Source of the DNA: Rotaria sordida
Taxonomy: Eukaryota > Rotifera > Eurotatoria > Philodinida > Philodinidae
Length of the DNA stretch: 64,000 nt
Direction: 5' to 3'
Assembly (NCBI GenBank): GCA_905250125.1
Contig: CAJNOL010000047.1
Coordinates: forward strand, 268,334-332,333
The notes under the pieces were generated by a model. The model did no database searches. It was not told the DNA's origin and saw only the letters and a list, made by a program, of their open reading frames with translations. The position numbers and the translations under genes were made by a program. This document shows positions 50,399 to 61,650 of the stretch, piece by piece (position 1 is the first letter of the stretch; every line of letters begins with the position of its first letter).

Positions 50399-51722
50399 TT
50401 ATTGTTGAGTCGTTTCGATGTAAGGTGCATCGATTTTTAGTTCGCCATCGTCTGTTATTTGTGATCGTAATTGATCGACCTGTGTACCAGGTGGTAATGT
50501 CATCGATTTTCGAAAGAATGATCGTTGTAAACAGTTCTCATCCTTGTAACTATGTTCACATTGTACAGTCAATAGATTATCTTTTACCGAAACATTGATC
50601 AAATTAGGCTTGATATTTTTCATAGACAATGATATTTGCAATTGTTTTTTTCCATTGTTGTCTGTTTCAACAATACGTTGATGAAAACCGCAATTATCCA
50701 GAAAACCAACTTGGTCAAAAATTGGCTTACGATATTGTCCAAATGGAACCAATTCTTTGCTTGCTTCATCTTGTGCTTCGACTAAATGACGTTCGACTTC
50801 TGGATGACGAATTGGTACTTCAATGACTAGCATGTTATTCGGTGTAACGAACGACACAATATTATCCACATCTATGAAAATAAATAGAGTCTAAATTAAT
50901 TATTAACAGATAATTGTGGTGCAGCCAAGATTTGATTGATGGAAGAATACTCGTTTTTACTCATGACAATAGCGGAAATTCATTCATTGTTTCCTACTTT
51001 GACATCGACGACAGTTATGCGATCTAATCGTTTAGACTTGAAGAGTTATTAAAGAGAAATGAGTTCACCATGTGAAAAGTACTCGAAAGGTGTAATTAAA
51101 CAGGGCCTCAAAAAACAATTTTTCCTACAAAGGTCGGTAACATATGTCTTGAAAAAAGTCTTCCTATTCGTGCTATAGAAAGTAAGACAAAGAAACTTTC
51201 CACCGGCAAATCTTACGTCTCTATGCAGATCGGACCTCAGTCTATCTTTCTTATAATTTATGTAGAGCTTAGTGTATTGTTCTTGCATAACCAAAACTTG
51301 TAACTAAGAAGGAGATTGAGCTTGATCGAGATCTTTTGGATTACGTCACAAGAAGATAACATACCAGCATCTTCAGGTAGATCATAACTTTTCCGCATTT
51401 CTCGATAATTAAAATCACCATCGCCTTGACGATCGTCATATTTGGCTTGAACAACTAATTTTTTACCGTCGATCTGTGTTTGAATTGTATCTTGATTGAA
51501 ACCATCTACATTTAGTTGTATACGAAATTTTTCTTTAAGTCTTGGTTTCAAGCGTCTACGAGCAAGACAAAGCGGTTCGTTGATCCATCTAAATGCATTT
51601 GGTACAATTAATTGAGTTGTATTGTAGTCTCCCCACGGATCAAAAAAACCGAGTGGATTACCGAACAGTTGTTGAAATGGATCGTTGAATACACGATAAC
51701 GATGAATCGGTAAAAAAGCCAT
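50399..51722 (-). CDS. Small heat shock protein with two alpha-crystallin domains
   Basis: This is a 276-residue ATP-independent chaperone that would hold unfolding proteins. Exon 1 (51365-51722) and exon 2 (50399-50871) join in frame (LPEDA|DVDNI) across a 493-bp intron. The first alpha-crystallin domain covers about residues 62-140 (KEKFRIQLNVDGFNQD, KKLVVQAKYDDRQ, REMRKSYDLPED, NNMLVIEVPI). The second covers about 180-270 (QLQISLSMKNIKPNLINVSV, LLTVQCEHSY, RSFFRKSMTLPPG, DDGELKIDAPY). Tandem-domain sHSPs are known in flatworms; most animal sHSPs have a single domain. No IXI motif is seen. A heat shock element and TATA sequence lie upstream. The exon 1 donor and exon 2 acceptor are clear. 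Confidence 0.9.
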
Positions 51723-51787
51723 AATCGTGTTTTGAAACTCTTAGATGAAAATTTTTAGATGTAAAATGTAGGCACTAACTTGCAGCA

Positions 51788-51806
51788 TATATATATATAT
51801 ATTTAA
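51788..51806 (-). promoter_or_regulatory. TATA-rich core promoter of the sHSP gene
   Basis: A run of TA dinucleotides reading TTAAATATATATATATATAT on the minus strand lies about 65-85 bp upstream of the sHSP start codon and downstream of the heat shock element. Confidence 0.5.
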
Positions 51807-51842
51807 GCGGAATACTACAATTTTGTAGTACATGGTAGACTC

Positions 51843-51855
51843 TTCTAGAGGTTTC
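51843..51855 (-). promoter_or_regulatory. Heat shock element upstream of the sHSP gene
   Basis: TTCTAGAGGTTTC fits three alternating 5-bp units (TTC-nn-GAA-nn-TTC) with one mismatch (GAG for GAA). It is about 40 bp upstream of the TATA run and about 120 bp upstream of the start codon, a typical HSF1 site position. Confidence 0.55.
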
Positions 51856-54074
51856 TCATTGCATTCTTTGTTTTTTTTTATCCTTTGTCTAGTCAATTTT
51901 TTTCACGTTCTGTCGCTTGTCTTTTTCTTTCCTGTTCTATCCAATGCGTGAATACAAGAGTTGGAAAAACGAGATGCGCATAGGAACGGGCACATAAAAA
52001 TGTGCTGAAGTAGTTATGTTCGTTCTTTTATTCAACTACAGCTTGATTATGTTATTTTTACTAGTTTTGCGCAGTTTACTGTATTTATACAAAACATTGG
52101 AAGTTTTTTTGTTTTGATACAGTTGAATAGAGCATCGTTTACTCTATCGAACTATATAGTTTGCATTTTATTTCCTTTAGTTCTAATTTGTCCAAAAATT
52201 TGATAAATCTCGACAAACAGTCAAAAAAAAGTTTTTTTTTATCCAGCAAATATCAAATAACTTCTGAGGTCATTTTTTTCGACGACTATTATTTATTGGG
52301 ATACTGAAATTTTTTATTTTTATATAGAATAATAGAGCGTTCATTTCTCTATCGATATTTTTTGATCGGCTTATTTCTACTATAAACTGAGTGAATTTTT
52401 CAGATACTTTTTCGTGAACTTTTTTTCATGTATGCTTTTCTTAACATTAAATCTTCTTTTCATTGACATGTACATGAATAGACCGTTGATTTCTCTATCG
52501 TTTACATAGTTTTGATTAGATTTACGTCAATTTAAATTCGATCAATGAGCAACTCAATAAGAAGAATAGTAAATAACTAATTAATCACGATCATGATTTA
52601 AATGATAGATGTTTACTAAAGAGACATTATTTTGTAAAACTGAAAAACGATGGTATTCATCTTATCTTTTGATATTCTGTCGGTAAAAATTAAAATATTT
52701 CATAGAACTACTTTCCAATTGTACAAATCATGAATTCATAAGAATAGTACCCTGTTGTTTTATATACGTATTTTCTGCAATCTACTTATGTACATTAGAG
52801 TCTATTATATAGTTCGTGAATTTGAGGCATCGAGTGATTTAGGAAAAGCAAAAAAAAATGTATGTTATGATAGTTTTAAGCAAATATCAACTTTCGATAG
52901 ATTTTCATGAAAACTTACATGCCTCAGAGAAAAGATTATCAACTACTCAATAGTATAAATGCGATTTTTCGAGTTGTTCACTTTTGAAGACGTAGAAAAA
53001 AATTTAACAATATAATTTTTGCTTGCTGGATAACGTTGCGACGTACCTAAATACAGATGAGATAAATTAATTGATTTATTCAGACTAATCACCAATTTTA
53101 GATCTTGTATGGCAAAAAATTAAGCTAAAATCTGCATACAGAATTATAAAAATAAAAACAATTTCATGCATATGTGAATTGATTTGATGCAGTACAAGAT
53201 TTTGTTTTGGATATTATTCTTTGCAAATAAATCCAAGTACCATATATAAAAAAAAATTGCAACGAACGAATAAAATAGTAACTATTTCTAAAGAAAAAAC
53301 GCTGCTCTACATATTGCTTTTTGGATTTGCTTTATGCGACATTTGTAGTATGTCTCATTGAGATCCATTCAAAGATAATTACTATGAATAACACAGAAAA
53401 TTAGAAGATTACATTTCTAATAATGTTTCTTTCTGATATCAACTACAGTGTAATGATAGAAAGTGTTTTGAAAATTGGTGATCAAACTAGAACTATCCAT
53501 TTGTTTTAGTCAAAATCGTCGCCAATCAAATTAGAAGACATTATTGCCCCTCCATCATTTTAGATAACAAAATGAAAGCATCAAGTAACATAATTGCACA
53601 TTTAGAATAAGTATATCATTTCTAGCTAGTGTGCTTAAACAATGTACTTTGTTCACATACATTAGTCACTTTTATTTTACTCTACATGTAAGAATATCTA
53701 AGAAGATAAGTCCAAAAAAATTCATATCGGATAAAAAGAAAAGAAAATATTCTAAAATCATATTTGAAAGAAGAATTCAACACTTCAATTAGAGATACAT
53801 CAAAGAAAAACAAAGTAATTTACCGATTACTTGTCCTTGTTTCAAAGGCTCATTTATACTGAAAATATCATGTTGTTTTTATCTCATTGAGTCAAAAATG
53901 TCAAACAATCGTATGATTGCACGTTCCTTACACACTAATAGATGTTGACAGTGTTGATAAACATATAGAACCAATACAACACAATATATAGTAATAACAT
54001 CGTAGAGACAAAACATTGTATTATAAACAATATCTCAGTTAGGTTATTCTTCATTGTGTATCATTGGATAGTTA
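51856..54074. other. Spacer with three related hairpins
   Basis: No gene is supported. Three diverged copies of a 24-25 bp hairpin of the form AATAGAGC-GTT-TTTCTCTATCG lie at 52126-52150, 52331-52355 and 52477-52500. The 3' end borders the LURP-one-like gene. Confidence 0.5.
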
Positions 54075-54671
54075 ATGTCATTTCTCTTCGACACAAACAT
54101 GATGCGAGTATTAGTACTTTTCTTGATGGTTCATCTTATCGTTTGTCGAATGGCGGAAAAAAAATATTATATTCGGAAGGATTATTTTTCTGCATTCACA
54201 GGAGGTGAATTTTCGGTTTACGATTCGACACGAAAGATTCTTCACTATCGAATAGAATCTCGTCGCGTACTGTTACACTCGATCGAGCTTCTTGTTTATC
54301 CATCGAAAAAAGTCGTAGGCAAACTCAACCAGAAATGGCAGGGGGTTCCTTACAAATCCAAAATTGAAATTTTTGATAATCAATCTAAGAAATGGATCAA
54401 TGGAACGGTTGCTCAATATTTCAAGTTTCTGGATAGTAAATTTACGATTCAATGGAATAATCGACATTTTTCGATGGTGACCGATCCATTCTCGTTGGTT
54501 ACTCGATTTTATGATGAGAAAGAACCAAGCAAAATCTTAGCTCAAATCACTAAGCGAAAGAGATCGTATTTATTTTCTAACAAATATGACATGGAAATAT
54601 TTGACAAAAAGTTACCAGATGCCATTTATCTGCTCAGCCTTGCTGTTAACGATCATCTTCGTCGTTGGTAG
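54075..54671 (+). CDS. LURP-one-related / tubby-C-like domain protein
   Basis: This is an intronless frame of 198 codons. After a hydrophobic N-terminal stretch (MMRVLVLFLMVHLIVC), which looks like a signal peptide or anchor, it shows the beta-rich pattern of LURP-one/scramblase-like domains. That pattern is YYIRKDYFSAFTGGEFSVYD, then strand pairs with ELLVYPSKKVVGKLNQKW, YKSKIEIFD, FTIQWNNRHF, FSLVTRFYDEKEPSKILAQI and a final helix (PDAIYLLSLAVNDHL). Such domains bind phospholipid or scramble membranes in some relatives; function here is unknown. An internal Met (MAEKKYYIRK) could give a cytosolic form. Family assignment is by pattern, without alignment. Confidence 0.6.
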   Translation: MSFLFDTNMMRVLVLFLMVHLIVCRMAEKKYYIRKDYFSAFTGGEFSVYDSTRKILHYRIESRRVLLHSIELLVYPSKKVVGKLNQKWQGVPYKSKIEIFDNQSKKWINGTVAQYFKFLDSKFTIQWNNRHFSMVTDPFSLVTRFYDEKEPSKILAQITKRKRSYLFSNKYDMEIFDKKLPDAIYLLSLAVNDHLRRW

Positions 54672-55293
54672 ACTGAATGATAAGCTTCCAACGGATTTCT
54701 GGTTCTAAGCATAGGACTACATTTACATGTTTTTATATGATAATCTTTAATTTTTTTTCTAATTTTATTTAATGTCTATTGAATAAAAGCTCAATATGTA
54801 ATAATAGTTAATAATCTGTTCTGATCAATTTTATATTAGATTTATATGAATTGCATCCGTCTAACTCTTCCATCTAGTTACAAAACTACATTATTTTTAA
54901 GAAGCAAACTTCGTGGATTTTGTTGTATCAAAAAATTAAATTAAATGGTATTTAGCCGCTCCAATGTATATAAAATCAGGAAGTATATTGAAATGTAACA
55001 GACGGATCTAATGCATAAATATATTGGTTTATCTGAGAAATCATCTAGTGCAACTGCAGTAGATAATGAACATTCGAGCTTTTTCACTGTTTGCTTTTCA
55101 CTTTAAGAAAAAATATTTTATTTTCAATATGAGCTGACTAAAATGGAAAATGATACAAAGAAGACAAAATCCTCAGTCGACTTGAGAGTGTTCGGGTGGT
55201 GTTAGTGTGAGTGACAGTTAAGTATACTCTCTACACTCTTAATAATACAAACCTATATCTAAGACCTATTCCCTGAAGCTTTAAAATGTTATA
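54672..55293. other. Spacer after the LURP-one-like gene
   Basis: It contains an AATAAA at 54781-54786 that probably ends the LURP-one-like transcript, and a weak G-then-C tract (GTGTTCGGGTGGTGTTAGTG ... CTCTCTACACTC) at 55183-55245. No gene is seen. Confidence 0.5.
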
Positions 55294-56114
55294 TCAACCA
55301 AGTTTTGGTATTTGCATTTCGATGGTAAGTTCAAGCAAAAGTCGCATGTTGCGAAAGAGTGTACCATTGTATTTACTTAAAACATCAGTATTGGTTGATA
55401 AATATTTGTATCGATATCTATACGGATATACAACCAGACCGGTCTCATACTTATATCCAGCAGTTCCTGTATCATATAATACAACAATATCAGTAACATT
55501 TGCTAAACGAATAAGATCAATAACACGTTTTTTGCCTGGTTTATGATCAATAAAAGCTACAGACCATCTTGGATGATTAGTTCCAATATGATCCCATTCT
55601 TTTGTTGTTTTGATATGACGAAATTCATGGAGAGAAGAAGATATATTTGCTTTAAACTTTGATAACCATTTAAGATCAGTATCTGTCGAAAGTAGATAAC
55701 GTTTTTGTTCAACAACAATTATTTGATGAAGAAGAATAGTAGAAAAATAACCACAACCTAATTCCAATACTGGTCCTCCTCCAGATGTTAATATACTAGT
55801 AGCAAGTAGTACGAGTTGATGAGATCCATAACGATTATCAAGTGGAACACGAATATAATGTTTGATAATTCGAAGCCAATGAATGCTAAGTTCCTTATCT
55901 ATTTCATCGAAGATATTTTTAATATAATCTTGAGATGATTGAATATCCGTATTATTTTTTTTTCACTAATTATGCTACCGATTTGAAATATGTCAACAAT
56001 GGCTTTGTCAGGATAGTTGTCAGCATATCGAAAAAAAATTCCGAGTATCATAACAACGAATATGCAACAAATCAAAATGCGAATACTAGGATTTAGATAA
56101 GATTTCATGATCAT
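55294..56114 (-). pseudogene. Methyltransferase-like type II membrane protein, frameshifted
   Basis: The frame from 56114 gives a short cytosolic start and a membrane segment (IRILICCIFVVMILGIFF), then breaks at a run of nine A (about 55958-55966). With a one-base frame change it continues (NNTDIQSSQDYIKNIFDEID...) into a Rossmann-like methyltransferase core with GGGPVLELGCGYFST and DTGTAGYKYETG, ending IPKLG and TGA at 55294. VLELGCG is the SAM-binding motif I. The single homopolymer lesion could be an assembly error, in which case the gene is intact. No introns are evident. Substrate unknown. Confidence 0.6.
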
Positions 56115-57504
56115 ATACTAATATAATTTGTGACGATAATCTCGAAATGACCTAAAATAAATGAATTTCAGTGCCATTTTACGCACTTCAATGTCATGGA
56201 AGAAAGATTTTTTTTCAACAAGAAAGATCCTATAGTGATATCTTATTTAGTGTTCAAAATGTTCGTCATGAATGTTTCTCGCATACTTCTTTTACGAGTA
56301 CTCGATCATGTATCAACATTCTGCTGTCGCTAAACGATCTTTTCTATCAAGAAGCAGTTTGCTTTCAGAAAATCTTTACTTAGTGCTAAACAGAAAGAGA
56401 AATTTCTCAAATACTATCGTCTATCAATGTGTTAAAATTGTACTCTGTGCATATCGTGTGTTGGAAAATGATTATCGAATATTGTTGCATCTGTTATGCT
56501 CACTTTATATAAACAATTACAAATTCAACATTCATATGAAACACCCATCAGATGTTCGTGTCAAGAAGAAGTTGTGAAGCGTAACGATTCGGTGCGAGAT
56601 ATGCTTATCAGATATAGACGAGGCTGTCTTGCACCAACTCCATGCTGTGTCACACCCCTATGTTTATCTGTGATACTTTTACGTTCAACAAGCATTACAA
56701 CTTATTCTTGTGATAGGTTGAGATCAATAGACTACAAACTATTCTTAGATGACTAGAAAATATTTTTTGGAATAATGACGACATTAATGATCTGGACTTT
56801 CATTTTTCTTCACTTTCAACTACATCACCATCAACTATTGATAGTAGACTCAATGAAAAGAGCAAACGAAACGCTTTAAACAACTTTCTTCAACTCACGT
56901 GACTAGATCATTCGTATCGAGCATTAGTAATTATTCATTCATATAATCAATTTGGTAAGAAATCGAAGAGAAATTTTTGCGTTATGAACACAAATTTTTA
57001 TTAATGCTGTGCTGGAATTTCTCATTGGATGGAATGCAGATCAAGTGTGTCAAGAGTTATTTTTAAAAGAAAATAATAACTCGATTTTCTAGATGGTCTG
57101 TAGTCGTGCACTCACTATGATTCATTCTTATCGTCGTGTTCCTATAGACTCTAATATTAAAATAGGTTTAGACGTGGTCTTTTTACATGGTTAAGGTAAA
57201 ACTATAATGAAAAGAAAAAGAAAGACAAATTTGATAAAATTATTTTAACACATTTACTAATAACGTACCCTCGTAACAAGGATGTCAGTTGAGTACAATA
57301 AATTTTGAATAATAGCTTAGATGTTACTCTTTAGCATATATCTTCTATATCTGTTCAACTTTGTGTATTCGAAAAATACAAAAAAAAAATCAAAATGAGC
57401 CCGAAACTTATGAAATATGATATATATATATAACTAAAACTTATTGATGATATCTAACTATAGTTATTCGCTTCTTTCTTATTTCTGGTGACGTAACCAG
57501 AAAG
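56115..57504. other. Spacer with decayed coding sequence
   Basis: Several short overlapping open frames (56171-56756) lack recognisable domains. The part from about 56700 to 57195 is read as a hydrolase pseudogene (separate entry). Confidence 0.4.
56700..57195 (+). pseudogene. Decayed hydrolase-like gene (SERAC1-like?)
   Basis: A coherent frame reads LENIFWNNDDINDLDFHFSS, NALNNFLQLT-stop-LDHSYRALVIIHSYNQFG, and later QVCQELFLKENNNSIF-stop-MVCSRALTMIHSYR and IGLDVVFLHG-stop. DVVFLHG resembles the oxyanion strand of alpha/beta hydrolases such as SERAC1. Stops are TGA at 56750-56752 and 56900-56902, TAG at 57090-57092 and TAA at 57192-57194. A GTAAG near 56958 may be an old donor. The coding look is convincing; the family name is tentative. 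Confidence 0.4.
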
Positions 57505-57685
57505 GGTGTGGGTGTGGGTGGGGTATGGGTGTGGGTGGGTGTGGGGTGTGGGTGGGTGTGGGTGGGTGTGGGTGTGGGTGTAACAACCGATCTTAAGACA
57601 AACTCACATCCACACCCCACACCCCACATCCACACCCACACCCACACCCACACCCACCCACAGACACCCACACCCCCTCCCCCCT
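57505..57685. repeat. Head-to-head telomere-like palindrome, intact
   Basis: About 80 bp of GTGTGGGTG units (57505-57582) run 5' to 3', then a spacer of about 26 bp (AACAACCGATCTTAAGACAA...), then about 80 bp of CACACCC units (57605-57685). The bdelloid telomere repeat is reported as TGTGGG, so this is a (TGTGGG)n-(CCCACA)n arrangement, the polarity expected from two fused chromosome ends. Unit length varies (GGGTGT, GGGTG, GGGGTGT). Confidence 0.9.
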
Positions 57686-58604
57686 TAATCCGATTTTTTT
57701 ATTCCTTTTTTGTGCAGAGTGTCCTGATGAGTGTTTATTCTTTAAATAAATAACACGAAACGCGTCGGCAAAATCAAAAACTCCGCATTTATTTCAAATT
57801 TTCTCGAAGCACCATACAGAAAATCATTCAATTCTGACATCAAATCGATTGCTGAAAAGTAGGAGTTGAGAGTAGCAGATTAGTTTGTCTTTTCTTCAGA
57901 AGAGAGATTGATCTGTTTTTCAATTGAGGCACGAAAATGGTGAATGTCGGTTTTCGCGGAATAAAGTTGAAAAAAGTGATCAGGAGTGATCCTTTATCCA
58001 AACCCGATATGAATAAATCAATTCTAACGTGAGCCGCAAAATGGCTTTATCCGCCCTCTTCCTTTAACAAGTGCTCTTTTTCTCATAATCTTCAATTATT
58101 TTTTTTTGCGCAATTTATATTTGATTTTAATAAAAACATATGCAAAGATTCACAAAACCCTCAGTCATAGAGTTAAAATACGCATATCATTTAGTTTGAT
58201 ATCAGCATGGTAGAATACTCGTATATTTACTGTTAGAAAATTTTGGATGTTTTATGATCATCATACATGTTTCAATGAAAGAATCGAAGTAAAAACAATA
58301 TCTTTCATCACCTATTGCAAATCATCGACATATTTTCAAAAATGGTCACAACGTTTTATTTCAATATTTAACGCACTTTACTTTTAGTTCGCATCAGATA
58401 GTCGATTCAAAACATACTCTCTACATGTCTTAGACGATGATCCTATAAGAATAAACTTTCTGGAAAATAGATCCAAGCAGGTCAAGCTTCGAGATCTATC
58501 TAATAGGCGCTAACGATCAGGAGTCTTTAGGCTTGTGAACCAAGTTTACTTGAATTATTGTAAAATTTGATCAGATTTCTTTTATAACGATCTGCTTCTA
58601 TGTA
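57686..58604. other. Spacer
   Basis: No gene, RNA or repeat is recognised in these 0.9 kb. Confidence 0.5.
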
Positions 58605-59350
58605 AATAAGGTGTCGGCAATCCAAATTTCACGTAAAAAACGTTTTTTCGCGTTTCCTTTTGCATCATCTGATAGAGGATGAGCTGCTACATGACTTTAT
58701 CAAAATGTACAACATTTTCTACTTTGTTCTATTTTTCTGCTTCTGAAAATAATTTTTTAAGATTCAGCATAAAAAAACTGAGGACAGACAAGTTGTTAAA
58801 TAGACTATAGACTAAAAACTCTATTGGTGGTGCGCTTCGAATGCACCATGTAGAGGTCGATTTTGTAAACCTATCTAGTTTTTCTGCGTAAGCGATGAAG
58901 CGAAATATTATATCTTATTCGACTATAAATCATTTTTTCTTTCCTTTTCTATGTTGAAAAAAGTCGTCTTTTTTAGTACCATAACCATTTTAGGCAGTAT
59001 TCAACAGGTTTTCGGATTCAAATAAGATTTTTTAGTCAAAAACAAAACACAGATTCCGTATCAGCAGAAAAAACTGAGTAAAACGAAGTATCCATCAAGT
59101 TAATTGGAATTTTTCATCTTCCTCTTTTTTTAGGTATTCTGACTTACGTAGGAAAACTAGACAGGTTTACAAAAATTGGCCTATACCTGGTGCATTCGAC
59201 GCAGTTTTGATTTTCAGAAGCAGAAAATACTGCACATTTTGAAAAGGTTGTGTTTTTCTCATGGTGATCTGTAGCTCACGCTCTATCAGATAATATAAAA
59301 CAACGCGAAAAAAAATTATTATTGAAATATCGATTTGGCTGCACCTTATA
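58605..59350. repeat. Foldback element 6 (intergenic)
   Basis: The outer ends AAGGTGTCGGCAATCCAAAT and, in inverse, AAGGTGCAGCCAAATCGATA begin arms of about 270 bp. Pairs include TTTTTTCGCGTTTCC / TTTTTTCGCGTTGTT, ATCTGATAGAGGATGAGCT / ATCTGATAGAGCGTGAGCT, TTTCTGCTTCTGAAAAT (both) and TTTTGTAAACCTATCTAGTTTTTCT / TTTTGTAAACCTGTCTAGTTTTCCT. The loop of about 260 bp has no ORF. It lies about 230 bp upstream of the NPC1-like start codon. Confidence 0.78.
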
Positions 59351-59576
59351 AGCAACACATATGATGGCGAAAATTTTAGTTGAAGTATGATCAAATAGAG
59401 TATTATTTTTTGAAGAAAGTTTTATAAGGAATTGAAATACCTCCACCAGTACTTATGGAAGACATGGGTGAAATCAACTTTTTTTTGGAATGGGAATTAG
59501 TAGATTTGAGCTTTTTTGTTTCGGAATCCTCCCTGTCTACCTTTTGGCCTGCCTCAAGTATTTTTTATCTTTAAAG

Positions 59577-61556
59577 ATGATCATATTAAATTCTTTCGTT
59601 CTCATCATTTTATTCTGGTGCATGAACTGCATAGCAGAAGTAAGATCATTAATAAATACATCAATCATTTTTTATTCTACATTAAAACCTTGTAGGATGG
59701 GCATTGTATCTGGTATGAAGAATGTGGTCGAAATGCGATGGGTAGAGTGACGAATTGTTATTACAATGGTGCAGCATTACAATTGACTAATAAAGAAGCA
59801 TTAAAGACTTTGAAATCAATGTGTAGCATGTTTTACAATGGTAAATAGATTCGATTCAATATAAAAATTAAAGTTATATTCACGAGAGATCTTTATTGTT
59901 GATATCTAATGTTACTGAATTCATAAGATATCTCAAGGCTTCGGGTTTATTGGATTCCTATTTGATCTAAGTCTCCTTTTTATATGATGAAAAAAGAAAC
60001 AGAAAGATAAATATATCTTGATTCGTTATTCTAAACTAATGATTTCAGGTCTGGATACTTATACATGTTGCGCACCTGATCAGATTCGTCGCCTAAGTGA
60101 CCAACTTGTACTAATCAAACTACTGTTCGGTGATTGTCCATCTTGCTTCTACAATTTTCGATCGTTATTCTGCTCTATGACATGTCATCCACAGCAGAGT
60201 CATTTCATAACTGTAAGAGAATTTGGTAATAGTACATTATATCCAGGCAAAAAGACCGTCGAGTCAATTACAAATGTACTTGCCGATGATTTCGCTCAGC
60301 GTATACTTGATTCATGTCGGTGAGTGACAAAAATCCAGATGAAATATTGATTATTCATTGTTTTTTGCTCTTGTCAGAGATGTTCTTTATCCGGACAGTG
60401 ATCAACATTCGTTGAATACTATGTGTGGTCGCCCTTATGATCGGTGTACAAAAGAATCATTGTTTAATTATTTAGGTCTCGACAATCCTTCACAACCTTT
60501 TCCAATATATTTCAATTTAACAAATAATACTTGTCAAAATAATTATTACAACCAATCAACATTTCAATGTAACGAACCGGTTCATACTCAATATGAAAAT
60601 CAGCCCATGTGTGATCATTCAGTCAGTTATTGACAAGGATAGAAGAAGGAGAACATTTTTTTGTATTTTAGGATTGCCCGAAAGCACCACCTAAACCATC
60701 TCCACCTGATGTACCGGGCAAATATTCAAAGTAAGTAGATGAGAATCGGTTAAGATTCTATCAAATCCATTTTTTCAGCATATCGATTCGCATGACAGAA
60801 TTAATCATCGTACCTGATAATCAAACATTTCAAACTCACTATTATCTATCTCCACCTGGTCTATTATCTGAGATTGTGGTTGGACCGGCACTTGACCTAA
60901 ATTTTCTAACACAAGTGCTCGATTTGCAAACAAATATTCTCAATCTTGAAGGTTATCTGCCACCAGATAATATTTCTGTTCGTTTGACCGATATCTGTTT
61001 GAAACCAAGTAATACCAATTGTGCAGTTTTTTCTGTTCTTCAATATTTTCAAAATTCACGCGACAATCTTAACAAAAGCATAGGTGATGATTTCTTTCTA
61101 TATGCCGATTATATCACACATATATTTCAATGCTCAACAAAAAAACCCTCTCTTAATGATGCATTACTAAATCTTTCGTGTTTTTCTGATTTTGGTGGCA
61201 TAATTCATCCAACTGTAGTATTTTCGAATTATCCGAATACGAAACATACTATCGAAGCTAAAGGATTAGTTATTACTATTATCATCGAGAATTCAAATAA
61301 ACCTGAAAAAATTCAAAAAGGTAAGTTATTATTTAATTTGTCAGAATTTAACGTTCATTTAAATAATCTAGCTGAAGCATGGGAAAAAGCCTTTATAAAT
61401 TACATGCAAAATTTCACTGCTATCCAAGACTCGTTACGTGCTGAAAAGCGTTTGAATGAATTGGCAAATTTTACTGTATACTACAGTAATGAACACTCTA
61501 TTAAAAATGAACTCAATACTATGATTTGGTCAAACAATCAATCAAATATCAAATGA
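59577..61556 (+). CDS. NPC1-like protein lacking TM1 and the sterol-sensing half
   Basis: Six exons (59577-59639, 59696-59840, 60049-60319, 60378-60621, 60672-60730, 60779-61556) total 1,560 bp and stay in frame, giving 519 residues against about 1,280 for NPC1. A signal peptide (MIILNSFVLIILFWCMNCIAE) precedes the sterol-binding N-terminal domain: GHCIWYEECG, CPSCFYNFRSLFCSMTCHPQQS and CGRPYDRC. The proline linker (APPKPSPPDVPG) then joins directly to the middle luminal domain at RMTELIIVP. That domain continues with VLDLQ, DICLKPSNTNCAVFSVLQYFQNS, GDDFFLYADYITHIFQC and SCFSDFGG. Transmembrane helix 1 and the start of the middle domain are skipped. Homology ends at SIKNELN, before the sterol-sensing domain. 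If expressed, it would be secreted and could bind but not membrane-transfer sterol. Confidence 0.85.
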
Positions 61557-61650
61557 TTCCTTCTTTTTTAATGATTAACAAACACAGACAACTCTTATTC
61601 CACTTTTCACCTTATAATTAATAAAAACAGAAATTATCAATGATTGATAC

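Noticed and set aside
57441-57753. Val/Gly/Trp-rich and Pro/His/Thr-rich open frames on both strands
   Set aside because: They are translations of the TGTGGG/CCCACA array, not proteins. The same applies at 63748-63998.
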